Of a stretch of 64,000 nucleotides of DNA, positions 36,325 to 48,359 are shown piece after piece. Within the stretch, counting starts at the first letter, position 1. Each line of letters starts with the position of its first letter. The stretch is from Aquanectria penicillioides (Eukaryota; Ascomycota; Sordariomycetes; Hypocreales; Nectriaceae). The notes under the pieces were generated by a model. That model worked only from the letters and a program-made list of their open reading frames with translations. It did not search any database and was not told the DNA's origin. Made by a program: the position numbers and the translations under genes. Location of the stretch: the NCBI GenBank assembly GCA_003415625.1, contig PYIU01000003.1, positions 6,758,001 through 6,822,000 on the forward strand. The letters run 5' to 3'.

Positions 36325-37463
36325 GGCGTGGCGTGGCATGGCATGGCGCATGGGGCACTATGGACACACGGCATCCTGATATGTACAGTGGGTGTAGGTC
36401 GGTAGGTGCCTACAGTATGAGGGGAGCAGGCATAGACATCGGCCTGGTGCGCATGGACTAAAATTGTATGGGAGGGTATGGGAGATGGTGATGGGCATGA
36501 AGGTGCACCGTGCGGGAGATGATGAGTGTGGCTTAAAGTGGCTTGAGTGGCTGAGATTTTCTGATTCAGCTCGTGGCTGGTGCCGTGGCGTATTAGTCTA
36601 TCATATCAGCATACGTATCAGCGTATCAGCGTCGTGTTTGTGGCTGCTGCATGACGGCTCAGGAAACGTGAATAAACAAGAGTGTGGCGCTTTCTGTAGC
36701 GGGATGAAGGATGAAGAAAGCTCCACGTTCCACCACGCCGCTGTTGTCCAGTGGATGGCAATGTTTTAGCAACATCGCCCAGCTACCCACAGGGTGCCTT
36801 GGCACGAAATTCTTTTCTCGATCCTGTGCCTGACTCCCGAAACACAATCTTGGACCAGCTCCAACGCCATCGTGACCTTATTAACATGACCAGCCGGTAA
36901 TCAAAATTGTGTTTGCCACGGGTCAAACTCTCGGGCTTTTCCAAACGACGCGATTCATGGTTTACCTCATCCACACTGCATCTAGATTCACCATTCAATC
37001 TCCGCCCGCCGCCCATCCCCGTGGGCCATCCCGTGGGCCAGCCCGTACCTAGCGCACATCCACCACCCAGCTGGCACCCAGCAGGCACCCCAGTGGGCAT
37101 CCAGCGCCGCACAGGTACCCGTTTCGTCGCCTTTTTTAGCAGCCCAGGACCCAGTAACCTCCATATTTGCACCAAGCAGGTGGACCCTCCAGCATTGCAG
37201 GAACATGCTCGCGGGTGCTCAGTGACGTCCACTGCCCACTGTCCACTGTCGATTGTCCACTGCACACTGCCCATGGCTCATCGTCTTTGCCAATCCATCT
37301 GACTTGGCTCGGCATGTCCTGCAACTTCTTATAAACATAACATATCTCTCAACTCTGCCCTCTCGCAAGCCTCTGCATCACTTCGCCGCAATTCATTACC
37401 GGCCGGGCGTCCAGAATCCTGCGGCTGTCCCCTCCTCAGCTTCCGCCTGGCCACTCGCTCGCT

Positions 37464-37481
37464 ACATACATACATACATAC
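37464..37481. repeat. (ACAT)n microsatellite
   Basis: About 4.5 units, roughly 65 bp before the HSV2 start codon, so probably in its 5' leader. Confidence 0.85.
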
Positions 37482-37546
37482 CCCTCTCTCTAGGCTGATT
37501 CCCGGTATCTGGTGTTTCCTCCAACAAACCATCCCACATCCTCACG

Positions 37547-38907
37547 ATGAATGTCCGGCCGCCCATAGAGGCGTCCAGCAGTGAGGCTGTCCTGTCCGTC
37601 TCGTTCAACAACGACGCAAGCTGCTTTGCGGTCGGTTGGACTCGGGCATCTGCAGTAAGCCACCCGCCTCCCCAACTGATACCTCCTGCATGCCCTACAT
37701 ACGACACGCATTGCGATATGAGTTAGGTCTCGGGACTCAACTGACAAGCACTGGGCAGTCTTCCACACCAAATCATGTTTGCTAAAGGCATCTCGAGGTA
37801 CGTCTCACATAAACTAGTTCGTGCATGTTGGTTCGAAGCCTAACTAGTCCTAGATTTCAACGCGGGCATCGGCCTTGTCCAGATGATGGGCATGACCAAC
37901 TATCTTGCTCTTGTCGGTGGTGGAAGATCGCCCAAGTTTGCCATGAACAAGGTTGGTCATGAGCCAACTCATATGAAAGAACAATCATCACTCACATGCT
38001 CTCACTAGGCGATCATATGGGATGACATGAAAGGCAAGGTCGCCCTCGAAATCACTGCCCTCACCGCTGTGCGCGGCGTCCAACTAGGAAGGGAACGCAT
38101 CGCCGTCGTCCTTCAGAATAGCGTCCGGGTCTACTCCTTTGCTAAACCCCCGACCTGCTTCATGTCTATGAGACTGCAGACAACCTCCTCGGCCTCTGCT
38201 GCCTCTCAGAAAAGAAGCTCGCATTCCCAGGTCGCACCGCCGGCCAGATCCAACTAGTTGAGCTGTCTACGGGCAACGTCAGCATCATCCCGGCACACTC
38301 ATCCGCCCTAAAAGCCATCACCCTAAGTCCGGATGGCGAACTCCTCGCCAGCGCCAGTGAGATGGGCACTTTGATCCGCGTCTATGCGACCAGCAACTGC
38401 GCCCGCCTTGCCGAACTCCGCCGTGGCATCGACCCTGCCACCATCTTCTCCCTGTCATTTTCCCCATCCGGCACCATGCTCGCCTGCACATCCGACAAGT
38501 CCACCCTCCACGTCTTCGACGTTCCCCACCCCCGCAAACCAGCCATGAGTCGTAGCCAACAGCTTAGGTCACAAGGAGGCGACGGCGGCGACGGCACGGG
38601 GAAATGGGGCATCCTCAGCAGGATTCCGCTGATGCCCCGAGTATTCTCAGACGTTTACTCGTTTGCATCGGCGCCCTTTGAGGCCGGCGACGAGTCCATG
38701 ATTGGCGGCATCCCCTTCTCAGAGGGCACAGTTCTGGGCACGTCAAGGCCGCCCAAAGGTGTCATCGGTTGGATCAGCGAGGACAGCCTTGTGGTGATTG
38801 GAGCTGGCCACGATGCGAGATGGGAGAAGTTTGTCGTTGTAGATGGTGAGGACGGAAAACGACATTGTGTACGTGAAGGTTGGAAGAGGTACTTGGGAAA
38901 CACCTGA
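37547..38907 (+). CDS. HSV2: PROPPIN beta-propeller, SVP1-like protein 2 (Hsv2/WIPI3-4 type), two apparent frameshifts
   Basis: Seven-bladed WD-repeat protein of the Atg18/WIPI family that binds PI3P and PI(3,5)P2 at endosomes and vacuoles; Hsv2 acts in micronucleophagy in yeast. Exons 37547-37654, 37759-37797, 37854-37951 and 38009-38907. Recognisable blocks: MNVRPPIEASSS start, FNAGIGLVQMMGMTNYLALV, WDDMKGKVALEIT, FPGRTAGQIQLVEL and the phosphoinositide-binding LRRG (about 219-222) in ELRRGIDPATIFSLSFSPSG. The reading frame breaks twice. One T appears missing at 37636-37637 (expected VGLDSGIC) and one C at the run 38147-38151 (expected KPPDLLHVYETADN, while the sequenced frame stops near 38258). 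With both allowed for, the protein has about 381 residues and all intron phases agree. The breaks look like sequence errors. Confidence 0.9.
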
Positions 38908-39090
38908 GCACAGGAGGCCAAGGATGCATTGAGCGGACCAAGAACCAAATTTCATTGCGGCCGGCGAATATGGGAGGCGTTCTAGGCGGATTAAGATGGG
39001 CTTGTGGTTGACTTTGGATTTGTGTGATACTAATAGTTTTTTTTTTCTTCTTCTTTGTTTGTATATTTCAGACTAGATTATGGACTTTTC

Positions 39091-40146
39091 CTAGTCCTCG
39101 TGCCGTCGCGGCGAACGACTTCTATCCCGTCGTCTTGATTTCCTGTCGTCACGGTCATCGTCTCTGGGTCTCCTATGTCTCACGTCGTCTTTCCCCCCCT
39201 GTCCCGGTCATGTCTCCGATGATCCCGTTCGCGATCTCTGCGTCTTTCCCTATCATCATCCCTGTCCCGGTCTTCGTCGCGGTCTTTTCGTTCCCTTCGT
39301 CTATCACGGTCCTGTCGACGGTCACCGTCCTTACCCTCATTGTCGCGATCGCGATGCCTCCTCGATTCCTTGTCCCGACGGCGGTCTTCCCGATCGACGG
39401 GGGTTTCATCTCTGCGGGATCCTCGGTGTCGGCCCTCCTCACTCCCGTCTCTCCTTGATCGATGTGATCGATGGTGCCTGTGTTTATGTTTGTGGTCCTT
39501 CTTGTCCGTCCTCTGGCGTGCCTCTTCGACCTCCTTCCTCTTCTCCTCAATCAGGAAACCCTTCATTGGATCGTCATCATCGTGGTCCCGCATGAGCAAG
39601 GCAAGCTCTCGCTCCTCTGCTAGCATAGGTCGCCTCTCCTGCTCCTCGTCGCTCTCGTCCTCGGAAACGGCCTTGCCCTCTTTCTTCAACATGTCCTCCC
39701 AGCCAATCTTAAACTCCTCGAGGTCTTCATCGTCGCGGGCCTTGTACCGGGCATGGTCGACGCGGATCAGTCGCCCATTAATTTCTGCACCACCGATGTT
39801 GTCCACAGCAAGATCAGTACTCCTTTGGTCCTCGTACTTGAGCCAACCGAAGCCTTTTGACTTTCCAGTTTCCTTGTCGCGGACAAGCTTGAGGAAGACT
39901 GGTTCGCCGAACTGGGAGAAGATGGTGATTATGTCGCCTTCGGAGAGTTCGTAGGGGAGACCGCCAAAGTAAACGAAGGCAGTATCGCGGTAGTCGGTGT
40001 GCCAGGAAGCTTCTGGAGAGCTGCATTGCAAGCATTAGCATTAGGGTGGACGGGGAAATTGGGGGATGGAAGGAGCCAGATGTGAACGTACATTCCGTTT
40101 TCAATCTCCTTTTGTTGAGTGCTTGAATCGCGCGTATTTGGTTCAT
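39091..40146 (-). CDS. IST3: Spliceosomal RRM protein Ist3/Snu17 (cwf29, RBMX2 type), two apparent frameshifts
   Basis: RRM subunit of the RES complex (Ist3, Bud13, Pml1) that stabilises the activated spliceosome. Exons on the minus strand: 40092-40146 and 39091-40020; intron 40021-40091. It starts MNQIRAIQALNK, then SPEASWHTDYRDTAFVYFGG, the canonical family head. RNP2 is VYFGGL (about 35-40) and RNP1 KGFGWLKY (about 74-81), followed by LIRVDHARYK. The rest is charged and turns into Arg/Asp/Arg-Ser low complexity. One A seems missing in exon 1 (T run 40110-40113 on the plus strand): as sequenced NKRRLKTEC, expected NKKEIENGIS, which also fits the splice. One G seems missing in the seven-base run 39193-39199; allowing for it continues the tail as RHRRPRDDD... 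to an RS-rich end RRRDRSRSPRRHED with a stop at 39091. As sequenced the frame stops at 39180. The corrected length is about 328 residues. Confidence 0.88.
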
Positions 40147-41002
40147 GTTGGCGGCGCCTTGCGCTGTGTTGTCCCGAGGGAGAACAAGTGAGCTACGCAA
40201 AGAAGGCAAATCGACAAGAGTGCTGGTTGTGATGCAAGGCTGAGAGAAAGTCGAGGTCGCTGGGGGCCTAATGATGAGGCTCGATGGAAGCTAAAGAAAA
40301 AAGAGTGGGACCTGAAGCTCAGGCGGTTTTCATTCTCCAGTCCTGTCTTCAGCCTCTCATGGGCTGTCATGGGGCAGGTTGCTTTGAACGTCTGTGCGCT
40401 ATACATGTTATAGTGGAGAGCGCATTGCAGCACACCGGCGCTGTAGAGCACTGCACAGCGCCTGTTGCATACCTAGGTAGGTAGCAAAATAATGAAGGCA
40501 GCTACTCAGCTATTACTGGACGGCGGGGGACAATTTCCGGACCGACTAGCCAATGGAGAACCAAAGAAACACCCTGCTACACTAACCCCCCGTCTCTGCT
40601 CAACCCTGGCTGGCATCAAGGGAGGTTTTGTTAGACGGTCAAGGAAGCGACCAAAACCCGACAACGACAAAAATAACGAGCTTGTTTCCCAGCGACCTGC
40701 TTACCTCGCCGCCGACTGAGACACTCTGACGATTCCCACCTCCCGCACTTGCTTGGCTTGCTGTTTCCAAGCGACAATGCCCCTACGGCATCCTTAGACG
40801 CACCCGACATCTTTCACTCCCGTGACGATAGCATTGTCCTTGTCCACCGCGTTCCCCTTCTCCACCACCACCTTCTCCTCCACCTCTTCGGGCCCCGGAC
40901 CATCGCCACCCTCCGGACGTACACCTATGATCTAACGGCCTGCGATTCGAAGCATCCTCCCCTCCGGTGCCACTGTCTACGTGCCACGCGAAGTCTGCGG
41001 CC
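40147..41002. promoter_or_regulatory. Divergent promoter region between IST3 and the dynein light intermediate chain gene
   Basis: 856 bp between outward-facing starts. A CCTAGGTAGGTAGC element lies at about 40471-40484, a motif type that recurs in other intergenic stretches of this window. An in-frame ATG at 40967 precedes the chosen dynein start. No gene. Confidence 0.45.
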
Positions 41003-42919
41003 ATGACAGCAAACAACAACCGAGTGTCGACCTACACCTCCGGGTCAGGGGACCCTGATACCCGTAATGGCGAACAGAAGAAGGATCTCTGGACGTCTAT
41101 GCTGGAGTCCGTTGCCAGCGGCAAGCGCCTACCGGAGAAGAACCTCATCGTCCTAGGTATGCTCGACACTTGGAGCCCCCCCCCTCCCCGCGGTGCCACA
41201 TGTGAAAGCTGGCAGACGTACTTGGTAGCTGGTAGCTGATCATCCTCATTTTACAGGCGGCACTCCCGAATCGCAACGAGACTTTCTCGAATCTCTTTCC
41301 AACTCCGAATCCAGACGCAGTGCCGAACGGTTTAAGACACCGCCCATTGCAAATAATTTCGCCTTGGGTTATACTTACTACGATGTCCTTGACGCCGACC
41401 AAGATGGTTCGTTGTCTTCGACGGCCAACCGCACCGACCTCACCTTGACTAACAGCTTTAGACACTCTTGCGCGCGTCTCTCTCTACCTCCTGTCCCAGC
41501 CATCCGCCGAGTTCGCCTCCCTCGTCGCTCCTCTCCTTACTCCCGAAACCATACCCCAAACCGCCCTCATCATACTCCTAGACTGGTCACAACCGCACCT
41601 GTGGCTTCGCCAAATGTGGACGTGGATCCAGCTGCTCCAGGAGGTTCTTAAAAAAGTCGACTCCGAACAACATAATTTGATGGAGGATGTAATGACTGAA
41701 TGGAAGGAGAGAGGTCGCGGAGGCGCATCGTTGAACCTGGACGGGACTCCTTCTGCGACTGCAACGGGCGGTGACGGAGATAGCTCCTTGCCACTGGGGC
41801 CAGGCGAGTGGGAAGAGCCTTTGGGCTTGCCCCTATGTGTCGTTTGCCAGAACGTGAGTCCAATTCCCGAGCGCTAGTCCCCATCACCCTTGACTTTGAC
41901 TGACTGAATATACAGGCTCAAAAGATGGAGTTTTTGGAAAAGAGCCAGGGTTGGAAAGAGCCCGACTTCGATACAGTGCTGCAATATCTACGAACCGTGC
42001 TACTGAGACGTAAGTTGGCTCAACTCCTACTAATATGAGCCTGAACACTAACATACTTGCAGACGGTGCCTCCCTCACATACACCTCTCAAAACACACCC
42101 TCCCAACTCCCCCTCTCATCCACTCGACGCTGGGAATCACTTCTCTTCTCAAGCGCAACCCCCTCAAACACAACGTCATCGACCGCGATAAGATTGTTGT
42201 CCCTCCTAACTGGGATTCGTGGGGCAAGATTCGTGTCCTAAGTGGCACCTTCGACGCCGAACTTATTTCTAATGGATGGGCAGAGGATATTAATTCCTCC
42301 GCTGAAGAAATCGATGCCGCGAAGGAACCGACAGATGAGGATGAAGATGGACAGCCTGAGCAGCGCCAACCACTTAGAAATTCCGCTATCGCGCGTTATG
42401 AGGAATGGTGCCGCGACCCCAATAGCGGCGGTCTGGCAGTGGTGGAAAATGCGATGCATGGCGAGCACTGGATCACAGTCGACAGTGATGACACCCAGGC
42501 CTTCCTGGAACGTCAACTTAAGATCCTCGAGGCCTTTAAGGCGAAAGCCCCCGAAAAGGCACCTGAGAGCACCATTCGGCCTATTAAGCACCTCGAGTTC
42601 GGAGATGAGAAGACTGTTAGCGAGCACATTGGTCCTGTGCAGTTTAATATGGGCGGTATCCAGGTTGATGCCGACGATATGCTTAAGCGTCTCAAAGTAG
42701 GCCCCTCTCCCCTCCCCTTTCCATTGCCACTCATGACACAAGACGATACTGACCCCTATGTAGGATCGCAACGCATATACTGCAGCGCCCGAAGAAGAGG
42801 AAGAGGAAACGGACAACTCTGCCAACAACATGGCCAAGGATTTCGACAACGACCAGTTGCAGAGCTTCTTCACTGGTTTGATGAATAGGAAGGGCGGCAC
42901 GGACCCGGCCCGACCCTGA
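41003..42919 (+). CDS. Cytoplasmic dynein light intermediate chain, one apparent frameshift
   Basis: Dynein subunit that binds the heavy chain through its G-like domain and cargo adaptors through its C-terminus; in filamentous fungi it serves nuclear and endosome transport. Six exons: 41003-41156, 41257-41406, 41462-41853, 41916-42009, 42063-42696 and 42764-42919. Blocks: DLWTSMLESVASGKRLPEKN, then VLGGTPESQRDFLESL (degenerate P-loop region), NNFALGYTYYDVLDADQDD, LGPGEWEEPLGLPLCVVCQN, HNVIDRDKIVVPPNWDSWGK and ARYEEWCRDPNSGG. Exon 5 lacks one C in the run 42109-42113: as sequenced LPLSSTRRW, expected PPLIHSTLGITSLLKR, after which the frame is continuous. The corrected length is about 526 residues, normal for fungal light intermediate chains. 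The acidic tail (APEEEEEETDN) ends with an amphipathic segment DQLQSFFTGLMNRK, which could be an adaptor-binding helix. Confidence 0.9.
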
Positions 42920-43429
42920 GGTGATGGATCTACTTGCTCACGGCAAATCGAGTTTTCCAGCAAGAAAAATTCACACAAATGAATTCTACCTTCTAAGAAA
43001 GAACTTTCGGAGCGACAAATCACTCACTCTGATGCTCCGTTTTGATGCATTGTACTAAAGAAAACAACAACAACAACAACAACGTATGGGGGGGAACGAG
43101 ATGGGAGTCTGGGTGAGTGGATAGGGGGAGGCCGGGGAGTCGCTGTTGTAGAATAGATACCCCTGAATGACACAATATTTGAGCACAAAGTGACAAGCGC
43201 AGACGTGAACGTGTCCGGATAGGCATGTTAGGTCATGATCTAGGTTTGCCTCGTTAAAACCTATTCGTCAAAAACACACATGTAGCACAAGTTTGGTACT
43301 CCCCCTAAAAAATAGGGCATTCATTCATATGAAGCGATGGCTTCCCAGTAATAACAATCCACATTGCTTCACGTACAGCGAGTTCTCCATGGCGACAATT
43401 CCCAACCAACCTAAAAATCCTTCTCTTGA
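42920..43429. other. Convergent 3' region between the dynein light intermediate chain and DUF255 genes
   Basis: 510 bp with two 3' untranslated regions and an AAC repeat at 43063-43083. Confidence 0.5.
43063..43083. repeat. (AAC)n microsatellite
   Basis: Seven perfect AAC units downstream of the dynein light intermediate chain stop. Confidence 0.9.
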
Positions 43430-45751
43430 TTATGCGCCAAGTCTAGCAGGTTTGTACACGACCTTTATGCCGGTCTTGGCAACACCTAAGCGGGCCGCAA
43501 CGACGCCATCCAAGAGGCCGGGGAATAGCCACGGGTGTTGGAGCATCTCGACCTCAAAGGCGTTGATAGCCTGGCGGGCGAGAGCGGCAAGGGCATCGTC
43601 GTTGAGGAGATCGGAGAGGCGGAAGAGGTTGGAGACGGTGATGGCATTAGTGGAAGGTATGGAGGTGTCCATGCCGTCTTTCAGACGGATAATGGTGTGG
43701 GGAGACGAGGCAGTGGTAGAGAAGAAGGCGCCCACAGGATCAGCGAAAAGGGAGGTTTGAGTGTCTGTGAGAAGTTGTGAGTGATTAGCCCATATAGTAT
43801 TCGAAGAGGTGGATGGAACACTTACGCTGAAGCGTGTCAGCAAATTCGAGGAAGGATTCATCGCTAGTAGCCTCGAAGAGGTTAATGAGCCCCTGTGTGA
43901 GATAGGCATAGTCGTCTGAAAATGCCTTGACCTCCCTTTCCCCTTGCCATATCCTGTATAGTTGCTTCTCTTGCGCATCCCAAAGCTTGTCCTGGATGAA
44001 AGCCACAGCCTTCTTAGCCACGTCCAGAAACTTCTCGCTACGCTCCTTGTCGATGGTTTTGAGGGCTAAGCTAGTTTGTGCCAATGCTGAGATGACGAGG
44101 CCATTCCATCCCACAATCAGTTTGTTATCCAAGTCTGGCCTAACCCGTTCCTTGTCCCTCCGCTCCTTCAATGTGGACTTTGCTGTCTGAATGTACTCTC
44201 GAATTCTCTCGGCGGGGATATTAAACTGCTGGCTGAGCTGGTCGATGGTCTTAACGATTCTAAGGATGTTCTGGTTGATGAAATCGTCGTTGGGATCGTG
44301 GTCCTCGTCCACATTGCCATCCTCCTGAACTCCCCAGTGAGTGGCCACGACTGGGCTGATCTGCTTATTGACGGCGTCAAGTGCTGAGTCAAACTCCCGC
44401 CTTGTCCACGTGTAATAAGCTCCCTCACGCATTTCCCTGTCGCCCTTTTTTGGGTAAGAATCGGCCGCTTCGCTCGAAGCGAACCCGCCATCTGGAAGAG
44501 CGATGGGGGCTGACGTCAAGTACTCAGCTAGCTCCACCACGGTATCATAAAACTCGCTATTCTCTTTTCCACCACTTGTGTTCCATGCATCGAGATACAG
44601 TGACAAAAGTTGAGCGTTGTCGACCACCAACTTCTCGAAGTTGGGAATGCTCCAGTCGGGGGTAACAGAGCATCGGGAGAAACCGGTTCCCCCAATGTGA
44701 TCGCGAAGAGCACCGTCGCGAATCTTTCGCAGGGTATCGAGGGCGATTTCTGTCGCATGCTTGCATTCCGCTTCACCAACGACATCTTGGACAGCGCTTG
44801 GGGATTTCGCAAGATGAAGCAGGAAGGCTAGTTTGGGAGGGGTCAAAAACTTGGGAGCCAGACCGAAGCCCCCGTAGAGAGGATCGAAGGTACCAGCGAT
44901 ATGGGTGTAAGCCTCCTCTAGTTGGTCCAAATCCAGCTCGCTAGAAACGGCAGTTTCCTTCTCCTTGCTGCCATCGCTGTGTGTCGGTGCTGGTGCACCC
45001 CACCCCGATGGGGTCAGAGACGAAGCAGCCGAGATGCGACTGGTACCAAGGGTGCCCTCCGCAGCAAACTCTCGGAGCTGCCCCAGGACCTCAGTAGCCT
45101 CCTTACGGCAACGGGCTTCTTGATCGCTCCAGATATCTCGTACTTTCTTCAAGATTGTGAGGAAATCTAGCACCTCGTCGGCGCTGTCGTCGGTAGTGCG
45201 TCGTCGGTTTCCAGGGCCAGGCCAGTAGGTCCCACCAAACACGGGCTCAAGGTTGGGAGTAAGAAAAAGGTTCAAGGGCCAGCCACCAACATTACTGACG
45301 GCCTGGACATAGTTCATGTAAATGGTATCGATATCAGGGCGCTCTTCTCGGTCGATAATGACAGGGACGAAGGATTCGTTGAGAACGGAGGCGCAATCCG
45401 GGTTGGAGAAGGATTCAAGAAACATGAGGCGACAGTCTACATGGCATGATGATCAGCATAGGACATAAACACCGTATTACTCGACCTGGAACCAGACTTA
45501 CAGTGGCAGGCCTTGTAACCGATATGCAAGAATATGAGCTTGTTCTCGCGCCTAGCCCGCTCCACGGAGTCGTCGTCCAACAGCTGCCATGCCACCGAGG
45601 CATCTGCTTGGTCCTTGATGTAGGGGCTTCGACTGGCGGCGGCGCGATTCTTGAGTGGGAGGGGTTGGGAAGCGGCGGCATCTGCGGAAGTTGGGGCCAC
45701 AGCGGTGGTGCGCATGGCCATTGCGGAGGCCGTGAGCTCTGAAGCGACCAT
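43430..45751 (-). CDS. DUF255 thioredoxin-like/six-hairpin protein (SSP411/SPATA20, YyaL family)
   Basis: Large protein with an N-terminal thioredoxin-fold DUF255 domain and an (alpha/alpha)6 barrel similar to N-acylglucosamine 2-epimerases and mannose isomerases; the activity is not established. Exons on the minus strand: 45502-45751, 43826-45436 and 43430-43764; 2196 nt, 731 residues. The redox-type motif C82-H-Y-C85 sits in GYKACHYC and is split by intron 1. Other family marks: FVPVIIDREERPDID, GGWPLNLFLTPNLEPVFGGT, FEKLVVDNAQLL, GAYYTWTRREFDSAL, DNKLIVGWNGLVISALAQ and AFSDDYAYLTQGLINL. The first 50 residues are Ala/Ser/Thr-rich with few acids, so mitochondrial import is possible but not certain. 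The 1611-nt central exon has no frameshift, unlike several neighbours. Paired head-to-head with ATG29. Confidence 0.9.
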
Positions 45752-48359
45752 TGTGAATGTGAAGGCGAGCTCGCGCGCAGGCTCAGTTGGTGCTGCTCGT
45801 AGGGTGGGATGGGAGACACGAAGAAACCGCTGTGGGAACGAGAGACTGTCGGGCGAAGACGTGAAGGCTTGGGATGATTATCCACCGCGAGTCGCCCGTG
45901 TCAGTGCGAGGATGAAAGCGAGGCGAGCGTCAGTCGAAGTGGAGGTGGGGGGGATTTGACCACCCAGGCCTGGCGATGTGGAGGTTTTTGCTGTAGCTGT
46001 AGGATGACACAATTTACAGCAGGAGCTGCCTTGTCTACATGTACCTGTGCGCGAAGAAGTAAACACGAGGCCCGGGGAGTAATTGCAGGAAAATATTGTG
46101 CAGCGTGAACTTCTGGAGATGTCTTGTCAATGCTAGCCGTGACGAGCGATAAGACGTGAGGAATGTGAGCGAGAGCGAGAGTGAGGGACAGATAGCGGCA
46201 GACCAGAGCAGAGTAATGACGATTCCCCCCCCCCCGAGACAACGAGACAACGGCGGCGGTCTGGCGCCAAAGGCTAAAGCCGTTGGGTGGTTTATTTATC
46301 GGAACCGGCGTTGGCTCACTGCTAAAATAACTGGCTCCATACAGAAACACGGGAGACCACAGAGGCCAGGCCAGTGACTTGTAGCCAGGCCAACTCCCCG
46401 GCCGCGGCGAGCGAGGCGATAGCGGGGTCGTCCTATCTGTAGCAGAGTGGAAGCCGTCGTGGGGCAGAGACATCATGACCCGGACTGCTAGGGCAAGGCT
46501 AAGGCCCGGGTTCTAGGTTCTGGGTTCTAAACGCTCCCTCCAGGCCCTAGGTTCCAGGGAGACTCTCCCTGGCCCAGCGTTTCCACTTTCGAGCCCCAGG
46601 CTTTCCACTAACTAGGTCGCGGAGACTCTCCACTTGGATTGCCATTCTACCACAATCGCTGCATAACGCTCGTCATGGTTTCTCCAGAGGCCGTGTCCCC
46701 TCGACGCGAATATGGCTATCGAATAACGCGATATGCAGCAGTCTATCAGCGTCTCGTGTCGCACAAAGCCTAGCCAAACCCTCTATTGATTTGCTGCAGG
46801 GTTCATTGCATCGCTGCCCTGCCCCCACTAACGGCTTGCCAACCTAGCCAGCAGCAGTTGAGGCGATGGCAAACCAATGACGGCTCGGATTATTGCTCTC
46901 AAGCATGAGATATCCAGACCACTTTCGTCTCCGGAGGGCAATATTTCCCATGTTATAAGGCTCCACTTATGCACGATCAGGGCGCCACCGCAGCTCTCTC
47001 ATCACTGCTTCGTGAGGACCCCAAGGGCCCCTCACCGCCACCAGATACATGTACATGATTGTCACGATGAGTACTGTGAGTGTTGCGCGAGCCTTGTAAT
47101 CGCTTGCTAGAATTATCGGAATAGAAACCGAGGTAAATGTTAGGTACTATCCACACGGCTTTGAATTTCCTGATATGATGGCTCTGTCAAATCCCAACAG
47201 AGAATGGGCATTCAATGAAAAAGGCTCGGCTAGTAGGGGATAAGCAGCACGCAACATCTTATGAAGGTCATCAAAGCCCTGTCACTAAAAGGACCAGCTC
47301 TTCTCATGCTCAAAACTTGAGGTGATATTGACCTAAATAGGACGTTTTAATGGGCCATGACCACTGATGACTACTATGCACTGCTGACAGCACATTATTC
47401 CATGTCGGCCCTGGTGTGCCCCAGGGCTCATGCACATGAGCCACCCGCCGTCACAACCATGCCGTCTTCTGGACGGCAGGATTCTCTGAAAACAAACTGC
47501 AGGGATGTAATGAAGCGGAATTAGCTCTTTCGTTCTCAACATGAACCCATGACACGGCAGGGCCAAGTCCATGTGGGCCATCCCCTCCACCAAGCTTACA
47601 TGCCGGGAGTATTCAGAGTTATTGCGGTGCTTCTCAGCGAAAGGACCATTTCGAGGCCACGGGATTTCGCAAATTGAAAATCTGCTTGAATAACTAGAAG
47701 AGAAGGGCTTTGTTCATCATCCACAGTCTAAGTATACTTTGGCTGTACCTGACATATGGCTGATTTCGTATATAATAGACAGCCACTAAAGCACCGAGCT
47801 TATGGCTCTCTAAAACGCAAAGTAAATCGTGGAATATCAAAGCAAAAATTCACACAATTCCAAGGGAAAAGTGGCCGTAGGAAAAGAGATTTGGGAGCTA
47901 GATTCCTACAGGTTACCCCCATCGGGCATGCCTTGGTGGCGAATTGAGAGTGCCGACACTTCCCATTACATCATTCCCTGGGTGACCCTTGATTGCTCGA
48001 CGAATGAAATCTACATTGGCCGAACAAATGGACAAGGAGAAAACTCATCTGATAGCCAGTCTACCAGCATGTTTGATCATTGTTCGTCCTTGCGGCCTTG
48101 AATTTGGCCAAGGTCATCATCTTACACCAAGATACTAAATACCCGGCAGTGAGGCCCGAGGACGGCGTGCTGGCCAGTGCGCCCACTAAGGCAAAGAGCG
48201 GCAGCTTATCGATAACCTGACCCCGGACCCTGGCAGCACGCAGGTACCGAGCACCTCGTCATCCATCCGTCTTCATCTTCTATTCTTCCTCACTTCCTCC
48301 TGCCTTTTATCTCCTCTCACCTCCATCTCGCCCATCACGCGGGTGGAAACGCATCCATC
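45752..48359. other. Divergent intergenic region between the DUF255 gene and ATG29
   Basis: 2.6 kb that holds both promoters. A short GGTTCTAGGTTCTGGGTTCTA tandem-like stretch lies near 46508-46528, and a C run near 46227-46236. The 200 bp before ATG29 are pyrimidine-rich. I see no supportable gene. Confidence 0.45.

Larger units (their letters stand above)
35529..37546. promoter_or_regulatory. Divergent region between the septin and HSV2 genes
   Basis: 2.0 kb between two outward-facing starts; it must hold both promoters. It contains a T-rich tract near 36107-36132, a GGGAT repeat and an ACAT repeat close to the HSV2 start. No gene supported. Confidence 0.45.

Noticed and set aside
36300..36347. 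Interstitial telomere-like repeat
   Set aside because: The unit is GGGAT, not the fungal TTAGGG.
42238..43023. 261-codon minus-strand open frame
   Set aside because: Antisense to the dynein light intermediate chain gene; no domain resemblance.
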